DNA of 64,000 bases from NCBI GenBank assembly GCA_009746045.1, contig RPFO01000165.1, forward strand, positions 1,658,046 to 1,722,045. Reading direction: 5' to 3'. A program made the position numbers and the translations under genes. Every line of letters begins with the position of its first letter. The stretch's first letter is position 1. The notes beneath the pieces were generated by a model, which had not been told where the DNA came from, searched no databases, and saw only the letters and a list, made by a program, of their open reading frames with translations. Positions 19,201-28,441 of the stretch are shown here, piece by piece. This DNA comes from Mesostigma viride. Lineage: Eukaryota; Streptophyta; Mesostigmatophyceae; Mesostigmatales; Mesostigmataceae.

Positions 19201-20974
19201 GACGCACACGTAGTGGTAGGGAAGATTCAGCTCCTACAGAGGTTATAAAAACAGGCAGGCAAAAATTATTATCTGGGGTACTATCTAAGGACCTGTCCAG
19301 GTTACCCCCGGCTGACAGGCCTACTGTTCCCCCTCCCCCCCCAAATCCATAGGAACGAACCCCGAAGAAGACCCTGGCGGAAAAGCCACTGCTGGAGGGT
19401 CACGAGGGATTGAAGAGGGTGCGGGAGCCTGATTATCATAGGGGAACCCTGGGGATCCTGTCTGCACAGCATTCAGCCTACTAGGGGTAGCTGAAGGAAT
19501 GCGTCCTGAAGTGGGACGAATAGGAGCACGCTGAGGGGTACGAGGAGGGCGAGCGTCGGGATGAGGGGGAGCACCCGAAAGGAACTTGGGGCACTCACGT
19601 TTAAGATGACCTACTTCCTTACAATGATAGCATGTGTAATATGAGAGACATCAGAGCTGAAAGGTCAGTCACACAGATATCTAATTCTTCTACATAGGAG
19701 TTCTCCTCCTCAGGGGTAAGGATAATATTATTAATACGGGAACGGGTAGGAAGAGAAGGGTGGAGAAGAAATCTGCTACACGCAAAGATGCTGGCGCACA
19801 TGCTTGAGGGGCATCAGTAAAACGGTAGGCAGAGAACTGGCGCTTGACTTCACGTAATAAGGGTCTACTGAGGCCTTGAGGAAGCGGGCACGCACTTCTG
19901 CACCCGACAATCCCTAATTCGTACCATCTGAGCATCAAACTCTTTCATATACTCTTAAATGATTTAGTACCCTGCTGCAAGGTACCAAAGGCTAATCTAT
20001 CCTGCCAATCTGAATCAGGAGGGACTAAATGGTTCTCTAAACGCTTAAACAATTCTGCTACAGAGTTAGGGTAGGCATGAGAGGCCAAAGACTCACACTG
20101 AATGAGGTTAGCAAGCTCAGGAGTAATACAGGTTGTGAGATAGTGAGGAACTAATACAGCATCAGAAAGACGCCATCTATTATGATTCTGCCACGACTCC
20201 GTGTTCTGTGTAAGCAACATAATAAAGGTGAAAAACTGTTGAGGGGTAGACTTGACATCCAGCTTGGGAAGGTTAGCAAAGAGGGGAAGAGCAGGGGGCT
20301 TAGGGGGATTAGAAGAGTCAGTTTTTCCCATAGGGCCACTAGCTTCCACTGCTACATAAGCGGGATAGAAGGAAGGAAGAGGAAAAGTCTTGGGTAGGGG
20401 TCTAGACGGGGCCACCGTTTCAGGCTGGTGCCCATAAGAGAAGGGGACAGTATATTGCTCACGAAGAGAGGAATAGGCAAAATGATCATAATTTCTGTCA
20501 TCTAAGGGCATGGTGCTGAAATCACTATTAACTTCTAAATCAGCCACACGGGTAGGGACCTGGGCTGCCTCATAGGCCGTCTCAGGGTAGGACCAGGAAG
20601 CAGGTGGGTAAAAGGGAACTGCACTAGGGCGCCCAGAAGGACCGACAGGGGCAGAGGCACGACCCGTGTTAAGAGCAGGCATGGAAGGAACAGGGTGGGA
20701 AGGAGGCCTAAAAACATTGTTAGTTAGTGAGGACCTGCTGGAGGGTTGAGCCAAGGTTGCAGGAGGGGCAGGGGCCTGGTTCAGGGTAAGGGAAGGGTCA
20801 TCACTAAATCTGACTTGCATACGTTGACGTTGTTCATAGGTAGGAGGGGTAAGTGAGGGACGACGGCGACCATCAGCAAGCGGAGAAGGAGGTGAGGCAC
20901 GAAGATTACCTTGAGGAGTGAGATGGTGTACCGTTTCAAGTGAGTCCCGTCGGTTACCCCGATTGTTGTTATGG

Positions 20975-21008
<34 letters not shown>

Positions 21009-21060
21009 TAGTAGGAGTATTGGTAGGTATAGGCGACAGGTTACCACCCACTGGATCCAT
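19201..21060 (-). pseudogene. Chromovirus gag, frameshifted
   Basis: The start is the ATG at 21060 (MDPVGGNLSP). The N-terminal ~200 residues are low-complexity, with an Asn run coded by AAT repeats (around 20980–21005) and Pro/Ser-rich segments. A capsid-like region (FTFIMLLTQNTESWQ...ELFKRLENHLVPP) follows and ends at a stop near 19945. Homologous reading continues in two other frames (KEFDAQMVRIRD, then LSGAEVRARFLKAS), so at least two indels have occurred between 19830 and 19950. A zinc knuckle (CYHCKEVGHLKREC) lies at about 19593–19634. The last 200 bases read open up to the copia insertion and join the protease frame beyond it. Confidence 0.8.
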
Positions 21061-21309
21061 TTTTGTTTAAGTAAATGATCAAAAATCTAACTGAAAGCAA
21101 CAAGGATAAAGGACAAGGCCTAATATAAGGCAAGGAAAGAAAAGGAAAAGATTTTAATGGCTTAAAAGAAAGGAACAATTTAAATCAGTCCTTTTTAACA
21201 ACAGTAATGGATAGGGAACCGAATTCCAAGGTGAGAGGAGTATCTAAGCTAGATGAGGATGCAGCCCTCTTAGGGGGAGACGAAGGAGGGGTAGCAAAAT
21301 CTAGAGCTT

Positions 21310-21576
21310 CTACAGGAGGGCGACCATGAGGGTAGAACGTACGTGTAGGCCTAGATCTGATACGCTATGGTCTATAAGGAATTGTTGAGCTTCCTCGAAG
21401 GTAACAAATTTCTTATACCTAATTACATTATATGTACGGTTTTGCACTATCTTCCTAGCATCTGACCAAGAGAGGAAAATGGCTGACCATTGAGGGGTAA
21501 TAACTACGTAATACTTAGCTAAACTATTATCACTAGATGAATGGGAAGGCGCAGTAAAAACACGACGTTGACTCAT
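21310..21576 (-). CDS. Small ORF with an RNase H1-N / viroplasmin-like domain (88 aa)
   Basis: This 88-residue ORF lies between the 5' leader and gag, in the element's sense direction. The segment KYYVVITPQWSAIFLSW, with DARK, then KFVTFEEAQQFL, follows the pattern of the RNase HI N-terminal hybrid-binding domain, also found in the caulimovirus viroplasmin family (Cauli_VI). That domain binds RNA/DNA hybrids. Its basic/aromatic pattern and spacing fit well, although the Gly-Arg-Lys-rich first turn is altered to TPQW. A separate ORF of this kind is not a standard part of Ty3/gypsy elements. I cannot exclude that it is joined to gag by splicing or reinitiation. Confidence 0.55.
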   Translation of the reverse strand: MSQRRVFTAPSHSSSDNSLAKYYVVITPQWSAIFLSWSDARKIVQNRTYNVIRYKKFVTFEEAQQFLIDHSVSDLGLHVRSTLMVALL

Positions 21577-22096
21577 GATAACTCACCTGGCGTGTCTTGT
21601 GATGTCAAGCTAGACGAGGTAGGGGTAGGCGACTTAGCTTGACGATCTGGATCACCGAAAGAAGAAGGAGGGCGGGAGTTTCCAGCTCTCGTCCTAAGTC
21701 AGCGGCCGGATATCCCAGCGCTCGTCCTAACACAGCGCCCCGTAACTCTGCGGGTGCGGCCGTCTAATAAAGCAGCAGCACAAGGAAAAAGGTGTAGGTA
21801 CTGCGACGCTAATCGTCTCCGAACAGTAATACTCCCCGATCTAAGGCAGGAAACAACCGTAAGCAGGAAAACAAGGCGAAGGACAGGCTAACTACGAAAG
21901 GATTTATCCGCTGTGAGCAGGTCTAGCTTCTAGGTAAAGCGTGTCCCGAAACGGGCAGCACGACGCTCCTAGCTTGAAGGCGACCCGCCCATTACCTATC
22001 AAGGAAGTGTCGACTTCTTGTTCCTGGACGCGGAAGGGGTCTTGAAAAGGTGTATGTGGCAAGGGATAGTCGTCTCGTTCACTACCTACTGAAGTT
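21577..22096 (-). other. Chromovirus 5' leader
   Basis: This stretch separates the primer site from the first small ORF. One open frame spans 21904–22278 and begins inside the LTR. Its counterpart in the other LTR reads into different sequence, so I do not treat it as a gene. Otherwise nothing is visible apart from a short near-repeat (TATCCCAGCGCTCGTCC and similar around 21690–21730). Confidence 0.5.
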
Positions 22097-22108
22097 CCTC
22101 CGGAACCA
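22097..22108 (-). promoter_or_regulatory. Chromovirus primer-binding site
   Basis: TGGTTCCGGAGG on the minus strand lies one base after the 5' LTR. It should pair with a tRNA ending in TCCGGAACCA; I cannot tell which. Confidence 0.65.
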
Positions 22109-22109
22109 T

Positions 22110-22683
22110 TGTTACGCCGCGGATATCTACCTCCACCTCTACCTCTAATGGGCCTGATACTACCTAAACTGGTCAGGCCTCCTCTACTTAACCCTCTGGC
22201 GAAAGACGAACGTGACGGAGCTGATCTCAATGCATTAACGTAAGTGTTGCTATAATACGCCATACAACCATTTACCAAAACCCGTTTACTCCAGGAATAG
22301 AGGAAGGAAACACAACTACACTGCCGTGACCCAAGCCTAAATGTGTCAATTCACTTAACACACGCCGAGTACACACACAAAGGGGTAGAACGCGCATAAA
22401 TGGTCACCAACGGTCCAACACGCTCGGGCCGACATGGCCCTCGCCTACAGGTGCACGCTGGTCCACTAAATCTACTGATGCACGCTGGTCCACTACATTC
22501 TACCCCAGGATCAGGACCACTAGTAAAGTACGCGGCGCGGCGCCCAACGGCACCCAATGTACCACAGTACTGTTACGAGGACAATAATGTCCCGGTAGGA
22601 GCCTAAACGTAAACCTAGGGACAACCGAGGCAAAGGACCTAATTTACGTCCGTAACTACAACGAATTGTTACGCGACGTAACA
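22110..22683 (-). repeat. Chromovirus 5' LTR
   Basis: This 574-bp LTR is the partner of 5682–6253, with the flanking GCGCC duplication at 22684–22688. Confidence 0.92.
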
Positions 22684-23038
22684 GCGCCATCTCCAGGGGT
22701 CGTTTGGGCCTCTGCACGTTGAGGTTGGCGTTTGCCTGCATCTGCGGCTGCGTCTGCGGCTGCGGCTGCGTCTGCGTGGGCGCGGGCGTGGGCGCAGGCG
22801 TGGGCGCAGGCGTCTGCTTGTTGTTGTTGTTGTTGTTTGCAGCCCCCGTGCCCGCCTGGACCGCCTTGATGACCTCGGGCACGATTTTGAGCGTCGCGAG
22901 CGCGGTGGCGGCCTCCTTCTCGTCGTCAGAGAGGTTCAGAGAGCGCATTTCCGGGATCCCCTTTTCCTGAGCCTGTGTCTGAGCCTGAGCCTGAGCCTGA
23001 GCCTGAGCGGCCTCGCACAAAACGGAGAAGGCGTCCAT
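22684..23038 (-). pseudogene. 5' part of the split Pro/Gln/Ala-rich gene
   Basis: The ATG at 23038 begins MDAFSVLCEAAQ and runs into Gln-Ala repeats, a short helical segment, a run of Asn, and Pro-Thr-Pro-Ala and Pro-Gln repeats. It is cut after 118 codons by the chromovirus. The frame phase at the break matches the distant 3' part at 4517–5681 exactly. A GCCATAGCC motif lies 20 bases upstream of the ATG on the sense strand. In the current arrangement the transcript would run into the LTR and the product would be truncated. Confidence 0.75.
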
Positions 23039-23566
23039 GTCTGGTGTGTAGGAGTGTTGGCTATGGCTGTTCGTTAGCTAGCGTGTGTGTGTGTGCGTCT
23101 GTGCGTGTTCCTTGCGCGTTGGAGTGCTTTTGTCCTTTCCCGTGGGTCTCGCGTGTGGTCTCCTCGGCGCCGCCGTGGCTGGACCAATGGGCGCTCGGCG
23201 CGCGGTGGTCGTAACGGTCTTTCTGCCCCGCGGCCCGGCCTGTCCAACGGGCGTGCACGGGATCTCGTAACCGCTGGCGCGTTTCGTCCGCGTTCCGTCC
23301 CTTCTCAGTCGACGAGCGGCGGCTGGCGACCGGTGGTGACGCACGGGATCTCGTCCGGATCCGCTGACAAGATCTCGTGGCGGGCCGCGGGAATCTTCTA
23401 GAAGTTTCCTCCCGGCGCGACGCCATCCGTTTTCGTCCAATGGGAACGCACGGGAATCGAGGCCGGTCCGCGTAGAAAGTGCGTGGTCCCCTTGGACTTG
23501 GCCATCTCACTCACGCATCACGCGCTATCGTCTATCTCGGCAATCTTCCTTGCTTTCTTTCTGGCT
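23039..23566. promoter_or_regulatory. Divergent promoter region between two genes
   Basis: The two genes point away from each other. The stretch contains GCCATAGCC on the minus strand (23067–23059), a GT microsatellite (about 23079–23100), two copies of GCACGGGATCTCGT (23255–23268 and 23341–23354) with a looser third near 23371, and TTTCCCGTGG-like strings. No clear TATA box is visible for either gene. Long open frames here are GC-rich shadows. Confidence 0.45.
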
Positions 23567-23571
23567 ATGGC
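23563..23571 (-). promoter_or_regulatory. Reverse-oriented GCCATAGCC spanning a start codon
   Basis: GGCTATGGC contains the ATG of the plus-strand gene at 23567, so here the recurrent motif is in the opposite orientation to the gene. It may be a coincidence or a two-way use of the motif. Confidence 0.35.
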
Positions 23572-24480
23572 TTCCTCCGCCCGTTTCCTGTCTTGCAACA
23601 AGTGCAACCGGGTGTTCCCCGATTCCCATTTCCTGTCCGCCCGCTTGGCGAACGGGTTCACGCTGGCGTGCCTTTCTTGCCGCGAGTCTCAGAACAAGCA
23701 GGCCCGCCTTCGCAGGGCCCGCGAGAAGGAGATGCAGCAGGACGAGGAGGAGGACTACGAGAACGTGCCCTCCTTCAGCTACAGCTCCTCTGAGGGCGTC
23801 TCCTCCGAGAAAGGGGATCAGGAGGAGGAGGTTTCCTCTGGTGTGGCCGCTGCCTCCGCTAACGCCGTTTCCGAGTCGTCTTCTGACGCTGAGTCCGAGC
23901 CGGATCGCCTCCCTTCTCCTCGCACTCCGTGCGCCCCTTGCATGCCGGCTCCTTTCCGCCGCTGCCTTCGCGTGAAGGGCAAGAACCCGCACCTGCGCCC
24001 TCACGACGGGATGGGCGCTCGCGTGAAGGACAGCTCTCGCCGCGAGTTGCGCGGCTGCCGTCGCCGTCTGTCTCCCTACTTCCGCGGTTCTCCTCCCAAG
24101 TCTTCGGAGGCGCACGTGCAGGACGACGAGGTGCTCGGTTGGGGCGCCTTCGAGGGTCCCGTGAAGGATCTTTTGAGCGAGTCCCGCATCCAGCGCAGCG
24201 ACCGCGAGATCCGCGAGGCGATCGATCTGATGGCCGCCGAGGAGGAGAAGTCTCTCGCTCCCCCCCCGCTCCTTGCGCTCTGGAGGAGGAGGAGGAGGAT
24301 ATGTTTTCGGCGATGGGCCCCTTCCGCGTGGAGGACATGGACCTGGACCTGGACTTGGAGCGTCTGGGCGAGGACCTTTTCTGCGACTTCCGTTTGGGTG
24401 CTCTTTCCTTGGAGGACATCGCCGGGCTCGAGAAGGTGGAGAAGGAGCGTTGGTTCCTCCCCTTCGAGCTGAAGAATTGA
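23567..24480 (+). CDS. Zinc-finger protein with acidic C-terminus, apparent frameshift
   Basis: From the ATG at 23567 the protein begins MASSARFLSCNKCNRVFP, with a Cys-x2-Cys pair followed about 25 residues later by a second pair (LACLSC), a small zinc-ribbon layout. Next come a Glu-rich helix, Ser/Glu-rich and Arg-rich segments. At an eight-C run (about 24260–24267) the open frame goes out of register. The reading with sensible composition continues in another frame to a stop at 24480 and encodes an acidic, hydrophobic tail (MDLDLDLERLGEDLF, then LSLEDIAGLE) that resembles transcriptional activation domains. Either the C-run hides a sequencing error or the gene is broken. A transcription-factor role is inferred. 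Confidence 0.6.
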
Positions 24481-24537
24481 AGTCCTCGGGCTGTTGTTTT
24501 GCCCTTTCCACGGGGCTTGCGTGCCCCCATGCATGAT

Positions 24538-24543
24538 AATAAA
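24538..24543 (+). terminator. Poly(A) signal AATAAA
   Basis: AATAAA lies 57 bases after the stop of the zinc-finger gene, immediately before the foldback element. Confidence 0.65.
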
Positions 24544-24555
24544 GTACATTTCCTC

Positions 24556-25510
24556 CCATTTGATTGGCTCCAACTCATGTGCACTAGGTAGTTCCGCGGC
24601 CTCGCGTATCTGTACTAGGAATACTTGTAGTATACCGTATCCGAACTAGAAACGAAGTGACGCCATTGGTCGCTAGTAAAGTGGTGATGCTCTGAACAAT
24701 AGCATCACCATCGTCCACGGGAAAAAGTGGTGACACTGGTGATGCTGTGTTTTTTTTCGAGGGGGTCAAATTATTTTTATGGCCAGCAAATATTGCGGAA
24801 ATTGCATTACAGAGGTGCACCCACTACTGCAAAGTCCACGGGGCAATCCTAATTGGGTAATTATCACACAACTACGCATATCTTTCCCGTGCATTTTGCA
24901 ATAGTGTGATATGACCGTTGGGTTCAAAATTTTATGGTCAGCGATAGAGTATTTTTATATGACCGTTGGGTTCAAAATTTTATGGTCAGCGAGGGAGTAT
25001 ATTATTATTAATGCTGGCACATGTCAAAATTTTATGGTCAGCGATAGAGTATATTATTATTAATGCTGGCACATGTCAATATTTTATGGTCAGCGAGGGA
25101 GTATATTATTATTAATGCTGGCACATGTCAAAATTTTATGGTCAGCGAGGGAGAGTAATTACATGTCAACCCCTGACAACTATTACAATTATTGAGTACA
25201 CGTGTCATTTCATGATTGGACGTAATTATTTAATAATGCTTGGATTAGACTCAATAATGCATTTCGTCCAATATTTGCTGGCCATAAAAATAATTTGCCC
25301 CCCTTGAAAAAAAACACAGCATCACCAGTGTCACCACTTTTTCCCGTGGGCGGTGGTGATGCTATTGTTCAGAGCATCACCACTTTTTGTATCGTCCAAT
25401 GGCGTTACTTGGATTCTAGTTCAACTAGAACCTATTTGTAGTATCCAAGTACAGATACGATACACTACAAGTAGCCAAGTTCAGGTGCCAACTTTCAGCC
25501 AATCAAATGG
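24556..25510. mobile_element. ~955-bp foldback element with long inverted repeats
   Basis: The two ends are inverted repeats of roughly 200–250 bases. The inner parts (about 24690–24800 and 25265–25380) match nearly perfectly. The outer parts match in blocks down to a terminal CCATTTGATTGGCT / AGCCAATCAAATGG pair. The arms contain smaller hairpins (GGTGATGCT / AGCATCACC). The centre (about 24910–25155) consists of tandem ~50-bp repeats built on AAAATTTTATGGTCAGCGA and ATTATTATTAATGCTGGCAC. There is no ORF. It looks like a non-autonomous DNA transposon lying between the 3' ends of two convergent genes. No clear target duplication was found. Confidence 0.75.
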
Positions 25511-26329
25511 CCAACATGCAAGCCCCTCTACTCCTCCTCGATGCGCGGGAGGCGACCCTCGCGGCCAGAACCGCTCCTCCTGTACGTGCACATCGCGCGG
25601 GAAGCGCCCTTCTTCACGCCGGGGACGGGAAGAGGGACCCTCGTTGGCGCCTGAGAAGGGCCGGGTCCTCTCGCCCATATGCAGATCCACGCCCAGACGC
25701 TTCGAGCACGCCTCGATCAGGGCGTTCGACTCGGCCAAGTGCTCCTCCAGACCCATCTTCATCGCGCGCGCGGCCACCAAGCAAGAAGGCTTGTGGCGGA
25801 AGAAATCCTCCACCTGGCACGCCTTCGTGCAATACCGCATCGTGAGGCAACGACCGCACTTGGGGAACTTCTTCCCCACGGGAGGCACGCGCTTGCAAGT
25901 GGCGCACCTCTTGGCCTCCACGTCGATCAAACGGCCCAGGGGGCACAAATAAAGCGAACGGTGGTAGATCCCCCACAGCAGCGTGCTGTCACGCAGCTGG
26001 ATCTGCACGCACCCCAACTTCACCGCCATGGGCGCGTCGAACGCAACCGCGCCGCCCTTCGAAGCCATCGTGTCGAAACCGTACACGATGCGGAGGCAGT
26101 TCGCGTACTCTTTGAAACGCAGGGCCTCCACCACCGAGAAAAAGTCCGCCTTGCTCACGAACGCGGCCGCGGCGTTCAAAAGTTTCGCGCGCTCCCCCTC
26201 GTCCGGCTCCATCAGGGCCACGGTCAGCAGCTGCGTGCCCATCAGATCTTCCACCGGCCAAGAACCGCTGGGGTGCGTCAGAGAGACGCCGGAACCCACG
26301 CAAGCGTTCAAACCGATCAGGCTACACAT
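25481..26329 (-). CDS. MYND zinc-finger protein (282 aa)
   Basis: I chose the ATG at 26329 because the longer open frame begins only with GTG, and because a GCCATAGCC motif lies 26 bases upstream. Residues about 142–183 form a MYND finger with all eight ligands (CATC, CGRC, YCTKAC, H and C), a protein-interaction module that binds proline-rich partners. The N-terminal ~130 residues are helical and of unknown family. A basic Arg/Gly-rich tail follows. The last codons lie inside the terminal inverted repeat of the neighbouring foldback element, so the natural C-terminus may have been altered by that insertion. Intronless. Confidence 0.8.
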   Translation of the reverse strand: MCSLIGLNACVGSGVSLTHPSGSWPVEDLMGTQLLTVALMEPDEGERAKLLNAAAAFVSKADFFSVVEALRFKEYANCLRIVYGFDTMASKGGAVAFDAPMAVKLGCVQIQLRDSTLLWGIYHRSLYLCPLGRLIDVEAKRCATCKRVPPVGKKFPKCGRCLTMRYCTKACQVEDFFRHKPSCLVAARAMKMGLEEHLAESNALIEACSKRLGVDLHMGERTRPFSGANEGPSSRPRREEGRFPRDVHVQEERFWPRGSPPAHRGGVEGLACWPFDWLKVGT

Positions 26330-26354
26330 GATTCCTCGCTCGCTGTCCACTGCC

Positions 26355-26363
26355 GGCTATGGC
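26355..26363 (-). promoter_or_regulatory. GCCATAGCC motif before the MYND gene
   Basis: It is on the sense strand of the MYND gene, 26 bases before its ATG, and forms part of the recurrent set of motifs. Confidence 0.55.
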
Positions 26364-26419
26364 TTCCTGCACGTGCGCGAGTATGACCGCCACCCACGGC
26401 CGCGCACGCGACTTTACCA

Positions 26420-26536
26420 ATCTCGCGGGACCCGAGAGCGCCGCGCCAAAAGGCCCGTGAGTCAGCACGAGGAACTGGGCCGGGCTTCTAGAAGCGCCGC
26501 GCCGGACGCGGCCTTTCCGGTCCCCGTGAGTCAGCA
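26420..26536 (-). promoter_or_regulatory. Duplicated block with bZIP-like sites upstream of the MYND gene
   Basis: A block containing GCGCCGCGCC and GTGAGTCAGCACG.GGAACT occurs twice. TGAGTCAGCA, a match to AP-1/Maf-type bZIP sites, is at 26458–26467 and 26527–26536. The second copy overlaps the 3' end of the RING gene. It lies in the right place to act on the MYND gene, but binding is not shown. Confidence 0.4.
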
Positions 26537-27676
26537 CGCGGAACTACCATCAGGCAGCGAGCTGGCGCATGGGAGCTGCCCCACGCGGTCCAACTCCTTC
26601 ACCACCAGTCGCTCCATGACCTCGTCCATCTCCTCAGCCGTGAAGCCGAGGAGCAGCCTCAAGTCCTCCCTGGCGCCGTGGCCTTCCTTCATCAGGCGCT
26701 CCTTCACGGCCTCTGCATGCTTGGCCTTCTCCTTCAGCTCCAGCACAGCGCAGGCCTCGTGGTAGTAGGCGCACCTCTTCATGTGAGCCTCCACGTCCGC
26801 CTTCCTGCCAGTGTAGGAACAGCCGGTCTTGGACTTGGAGCCGTCCTGCCTCTTGATATCGACGGAGAAACCGCACTCGAAGCGGTTCTTCTCGCAGGTG
26901 GCGAAGTGGTCGTCGACGTCCTCCCTGTGAAGGAACATTCCGCAGCCATAGTCGCAGAAGCCGTAGGGGAGGGAGGCGACCAGCTCGTTGAGGGCGTGGT
27001 CGATCTGGTAGAACTTGTGGTAGTGCGTGAGGACTTCGCACCTGCACAGGGGGCACTTCATGTTGGTGGTCTTGCCGTCCGGCTTGGTGAGATGGAACGC
27101 CTTCATCCTCTCCACGCACTCGGGGCACATCACGCAATTGCACTCGTGGATGTGGGGATGGTCGATGAGGGCGACGAGCCTCGCGTACTTCCCCGTCTTG
27201 CTGGGGGCCAGGCAGAAGGCGCACTGCGGCAACTTGATAACGACAGCGTTTTTGACGTTGCAGGACAGCTGGTCGTATTTCTCCTGCCAAGAGCGTTCGC
27301 GGAGGACGGTGGGAGTGGAGACCTTCTGCCTCATAGGCATCTCCTTCAGCCGTTTGGCGTCACGGCTTTCTTCTGCAAGCAAAACAAAAAAGCAAAAAAA
27401 AAAAACGCAAGCATTGAAAAAAAAACAAATTTATAAGCCACGGAAAACCACACAAGGAGTGAGCTTTTTGGGGCAAAACCACTTGCAAACGACAGCTCTC
27501 CACGGGAAAAGACGGAAAAAGACAGGAAAAGGAACATTACCCGGCTCTGGCTCCTGCTCAGCGTCGTATGGCCTGTCGCGAGTTCCTTCCCTTGGAAGTG
27601 GGCGAGGCACAGGCCTCATTCCCCCCCTCACGCCCTGGCTACCATGAGAGTTAGAAGCGGATCCAGCCCTAGGCAT
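26531..27676 (-). CDS. RING finger plus TRAF-type zinc fingers, one intron (325 aa)
   Basis: Exon 1 is 27676–27541 and exon 2 is 27372–26531. The intron (27540–27373, 168 nt) starts GTAATG and ends with a T-rich tract and GCAG, and the phase joins cleanly (one base plus two). Residues about 96–155 form a RING-type finger (CAFC ... HECNC, CPEC, CPLC). Residues about 185–253 hold TRAF/SIAH-like fingers (CDYGC, H, C ... CSYTG, H, C), followed by a helical C-terminus. RING plus TRAF fingers is typical of E3 ubiquitin ligases that bind substrates through the C-terminal fingers. The GCCATAGCC motif lies 31 bases before the ATG and a TATA-like box about 45 bases further up. Confidence 0.82.
27373..27540 (-). 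other. Spliceosomal intron of the RING/TRAF gene
   Basis: The 168-nt intron has a GTAATG donor and a T-rich CTTGCAG acceptor. Removing it restores one frame between the ATG exon and the RING exon. Confidence 0.75.
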
Positions 27677-27706
27677 CGTGTTCTGAGAGATGTAGTGAGC
27701 TTTCTT

Positions 27707-27715
27707 GGCTATGGC
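27707..27715 (-). promoter_or_regulatory. GCCATAGCC motif before the RING gene
   Basis: It is on the sense strand, 31 bases before the ATG at 27676, with a TATATG box 44–49 bases further upstream. Confidence 0.6.
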
Positions 27716-27758
27716 GGTGTGTAGTGGTGAGTGCTCGTGGAGGCGTGGTGGTTGGGCA

Positions 27759-27764
27759 CATATA
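27759..27764 (-). promoter_or_regulatory. TATA-like box of the RING gene
   Basis: TATATG on the sense strand is about 45 bases upstream of the GCCATAGCC motif, the same spacing as at the divergent gene. Confidence 0.5.
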
Positions 27765-27979
27765 CACTTCGAAGAACCTTCTCCGCCTCAAAGTTTTTGG
27801 GCGATTTGTGACCGTGCGATTGGCCTGAACAGACGTTTTGCAGGAGATTTCCCGTGAGACAGCACGCCGTACAAGGAATCACGCCAAAAAATCCGCTGGA
27901 AGATCTCGGGATCTCCGTTTTCTCGTGCCGCGGCTCGGGACTGACAAGTTGGCGTGGCGGTTACTTCACGATTTTAGCG

Positions 27980-28255
27980 TGGCGTGCCGCGGGAAACGGC
28001 CGTTACGTGCCAGTCCAGCATGGAGTGCCGCGGGAAACGGCGGTTACATGCCAGTCCAGCGTGGCGTGCCGCGGGAAACGGCGGTTTTCTGAACTCGTCC
28101 AGCGTGGAGTGCCGCGGGAAACGGCGGTTACATGCCAGTCCAGCGTGGCGTGGCGCGGGAAACGGCGGTTTTCTAAACTTGTCCAGCGTGGAGTGCCGCG
28201 GGAAACGGCGGTTACATGCCAGTCTAGCGTGGCGTGCCGCGGGAAAGGCGGTTTC
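27980..28255 (+). promoter_or_regulatory. Seven tandem 41–43-bp units, each with an E2F-type site
   Basis: GCGGGAAA, an exact E2F-class core, recurs at 27989, 28030, 28071, 28114, 28155, 28198 and 28239. The spacing alternates between 41 and 43 bases, close to four turns of DNA. Two unit types alternate, distinguished by the filler between the sites. The array lies 140–400 bases upstream of a TATA box and a start codon, so it is a good candidate for a cell-cycle-type control array for the gene at 28493. Confidence 0.65.
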
Positions 28256-28392
28256 GTATCAGATTTCCCGTGGATTCACGCGGCCCGCGGCCCTCACCGC
28301 GTGGATTTCCACGGCCGTTTTGCCGTTACCAGCCTGTCACAGCGGCGACCACAGGATTTTTCACAAGTCCCATGCGTCATCCACTGGGAAGG

Positions 28393-28399
28393 TATAAAA
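28393..28399 (+). promoter_or_regulatory. TATA box of the double-zinc-ribbon gene
   Basis: TATAAAA lies 43 bases before the GCCATAGCC motif and 94 bases before the ATG. Confidence 0.6.
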
Positions 28400-28441
28400 C
28401 ACTTCCCCCTTTGCATCCAAGGGCATTCTGCAAGCCAAACC

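Larger units (their letters stand above)
5682..22683 (-). mobile_element. Ty3/gypsy chromovirus with a nested copia element
   Basis: Two near-identical LTRs (572 and 574 bp, TGTTACG...CGTAACA) flank the element, and a 5-bp duplication GCGCC stands on both sides (5677–5681 and 22684–22688). In minus-strand order it has: 5' LTR, primer site, leader, a small RNase H1-N-like ORF, gag with a zinc knuckle, protease–RT–RNase H, integrase with a chromodomain, a 2.3-kb accessory region, a polypurine tract and the 3' LTR. A 6.2-kb copia element is inserted between gag and protease. The LTRs differ by two single-base indels visible by eye, so the insertion is recent. Frameshifts in gag and pol make this copy defective. 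It is inserted in the coding sequence of a host gene. Confidence 0.92.

Noticed and set aside
21904-22278. ORF starting in the chromovirus LTR with the same N-terminus as one at 5850
   Set aside because: The shared part is LTR sequence and the downstream parts differ completely, as expected of chance open frames running out of an LTR.
23525-24584. Long minus-strand ORFs of 241–344 codons
   Set aside because: They mirror the GC-rich zinc-ribbon gene on the plus strand, which has the better start context, Cys pattern and poly(A) signal.
27980-28255. CRISPR-like array
   Set aside because: The units are 41–43 bases and the spacers are themselves repeated in two alternating types. The setting is a eukaryotic promoter without cas genes.
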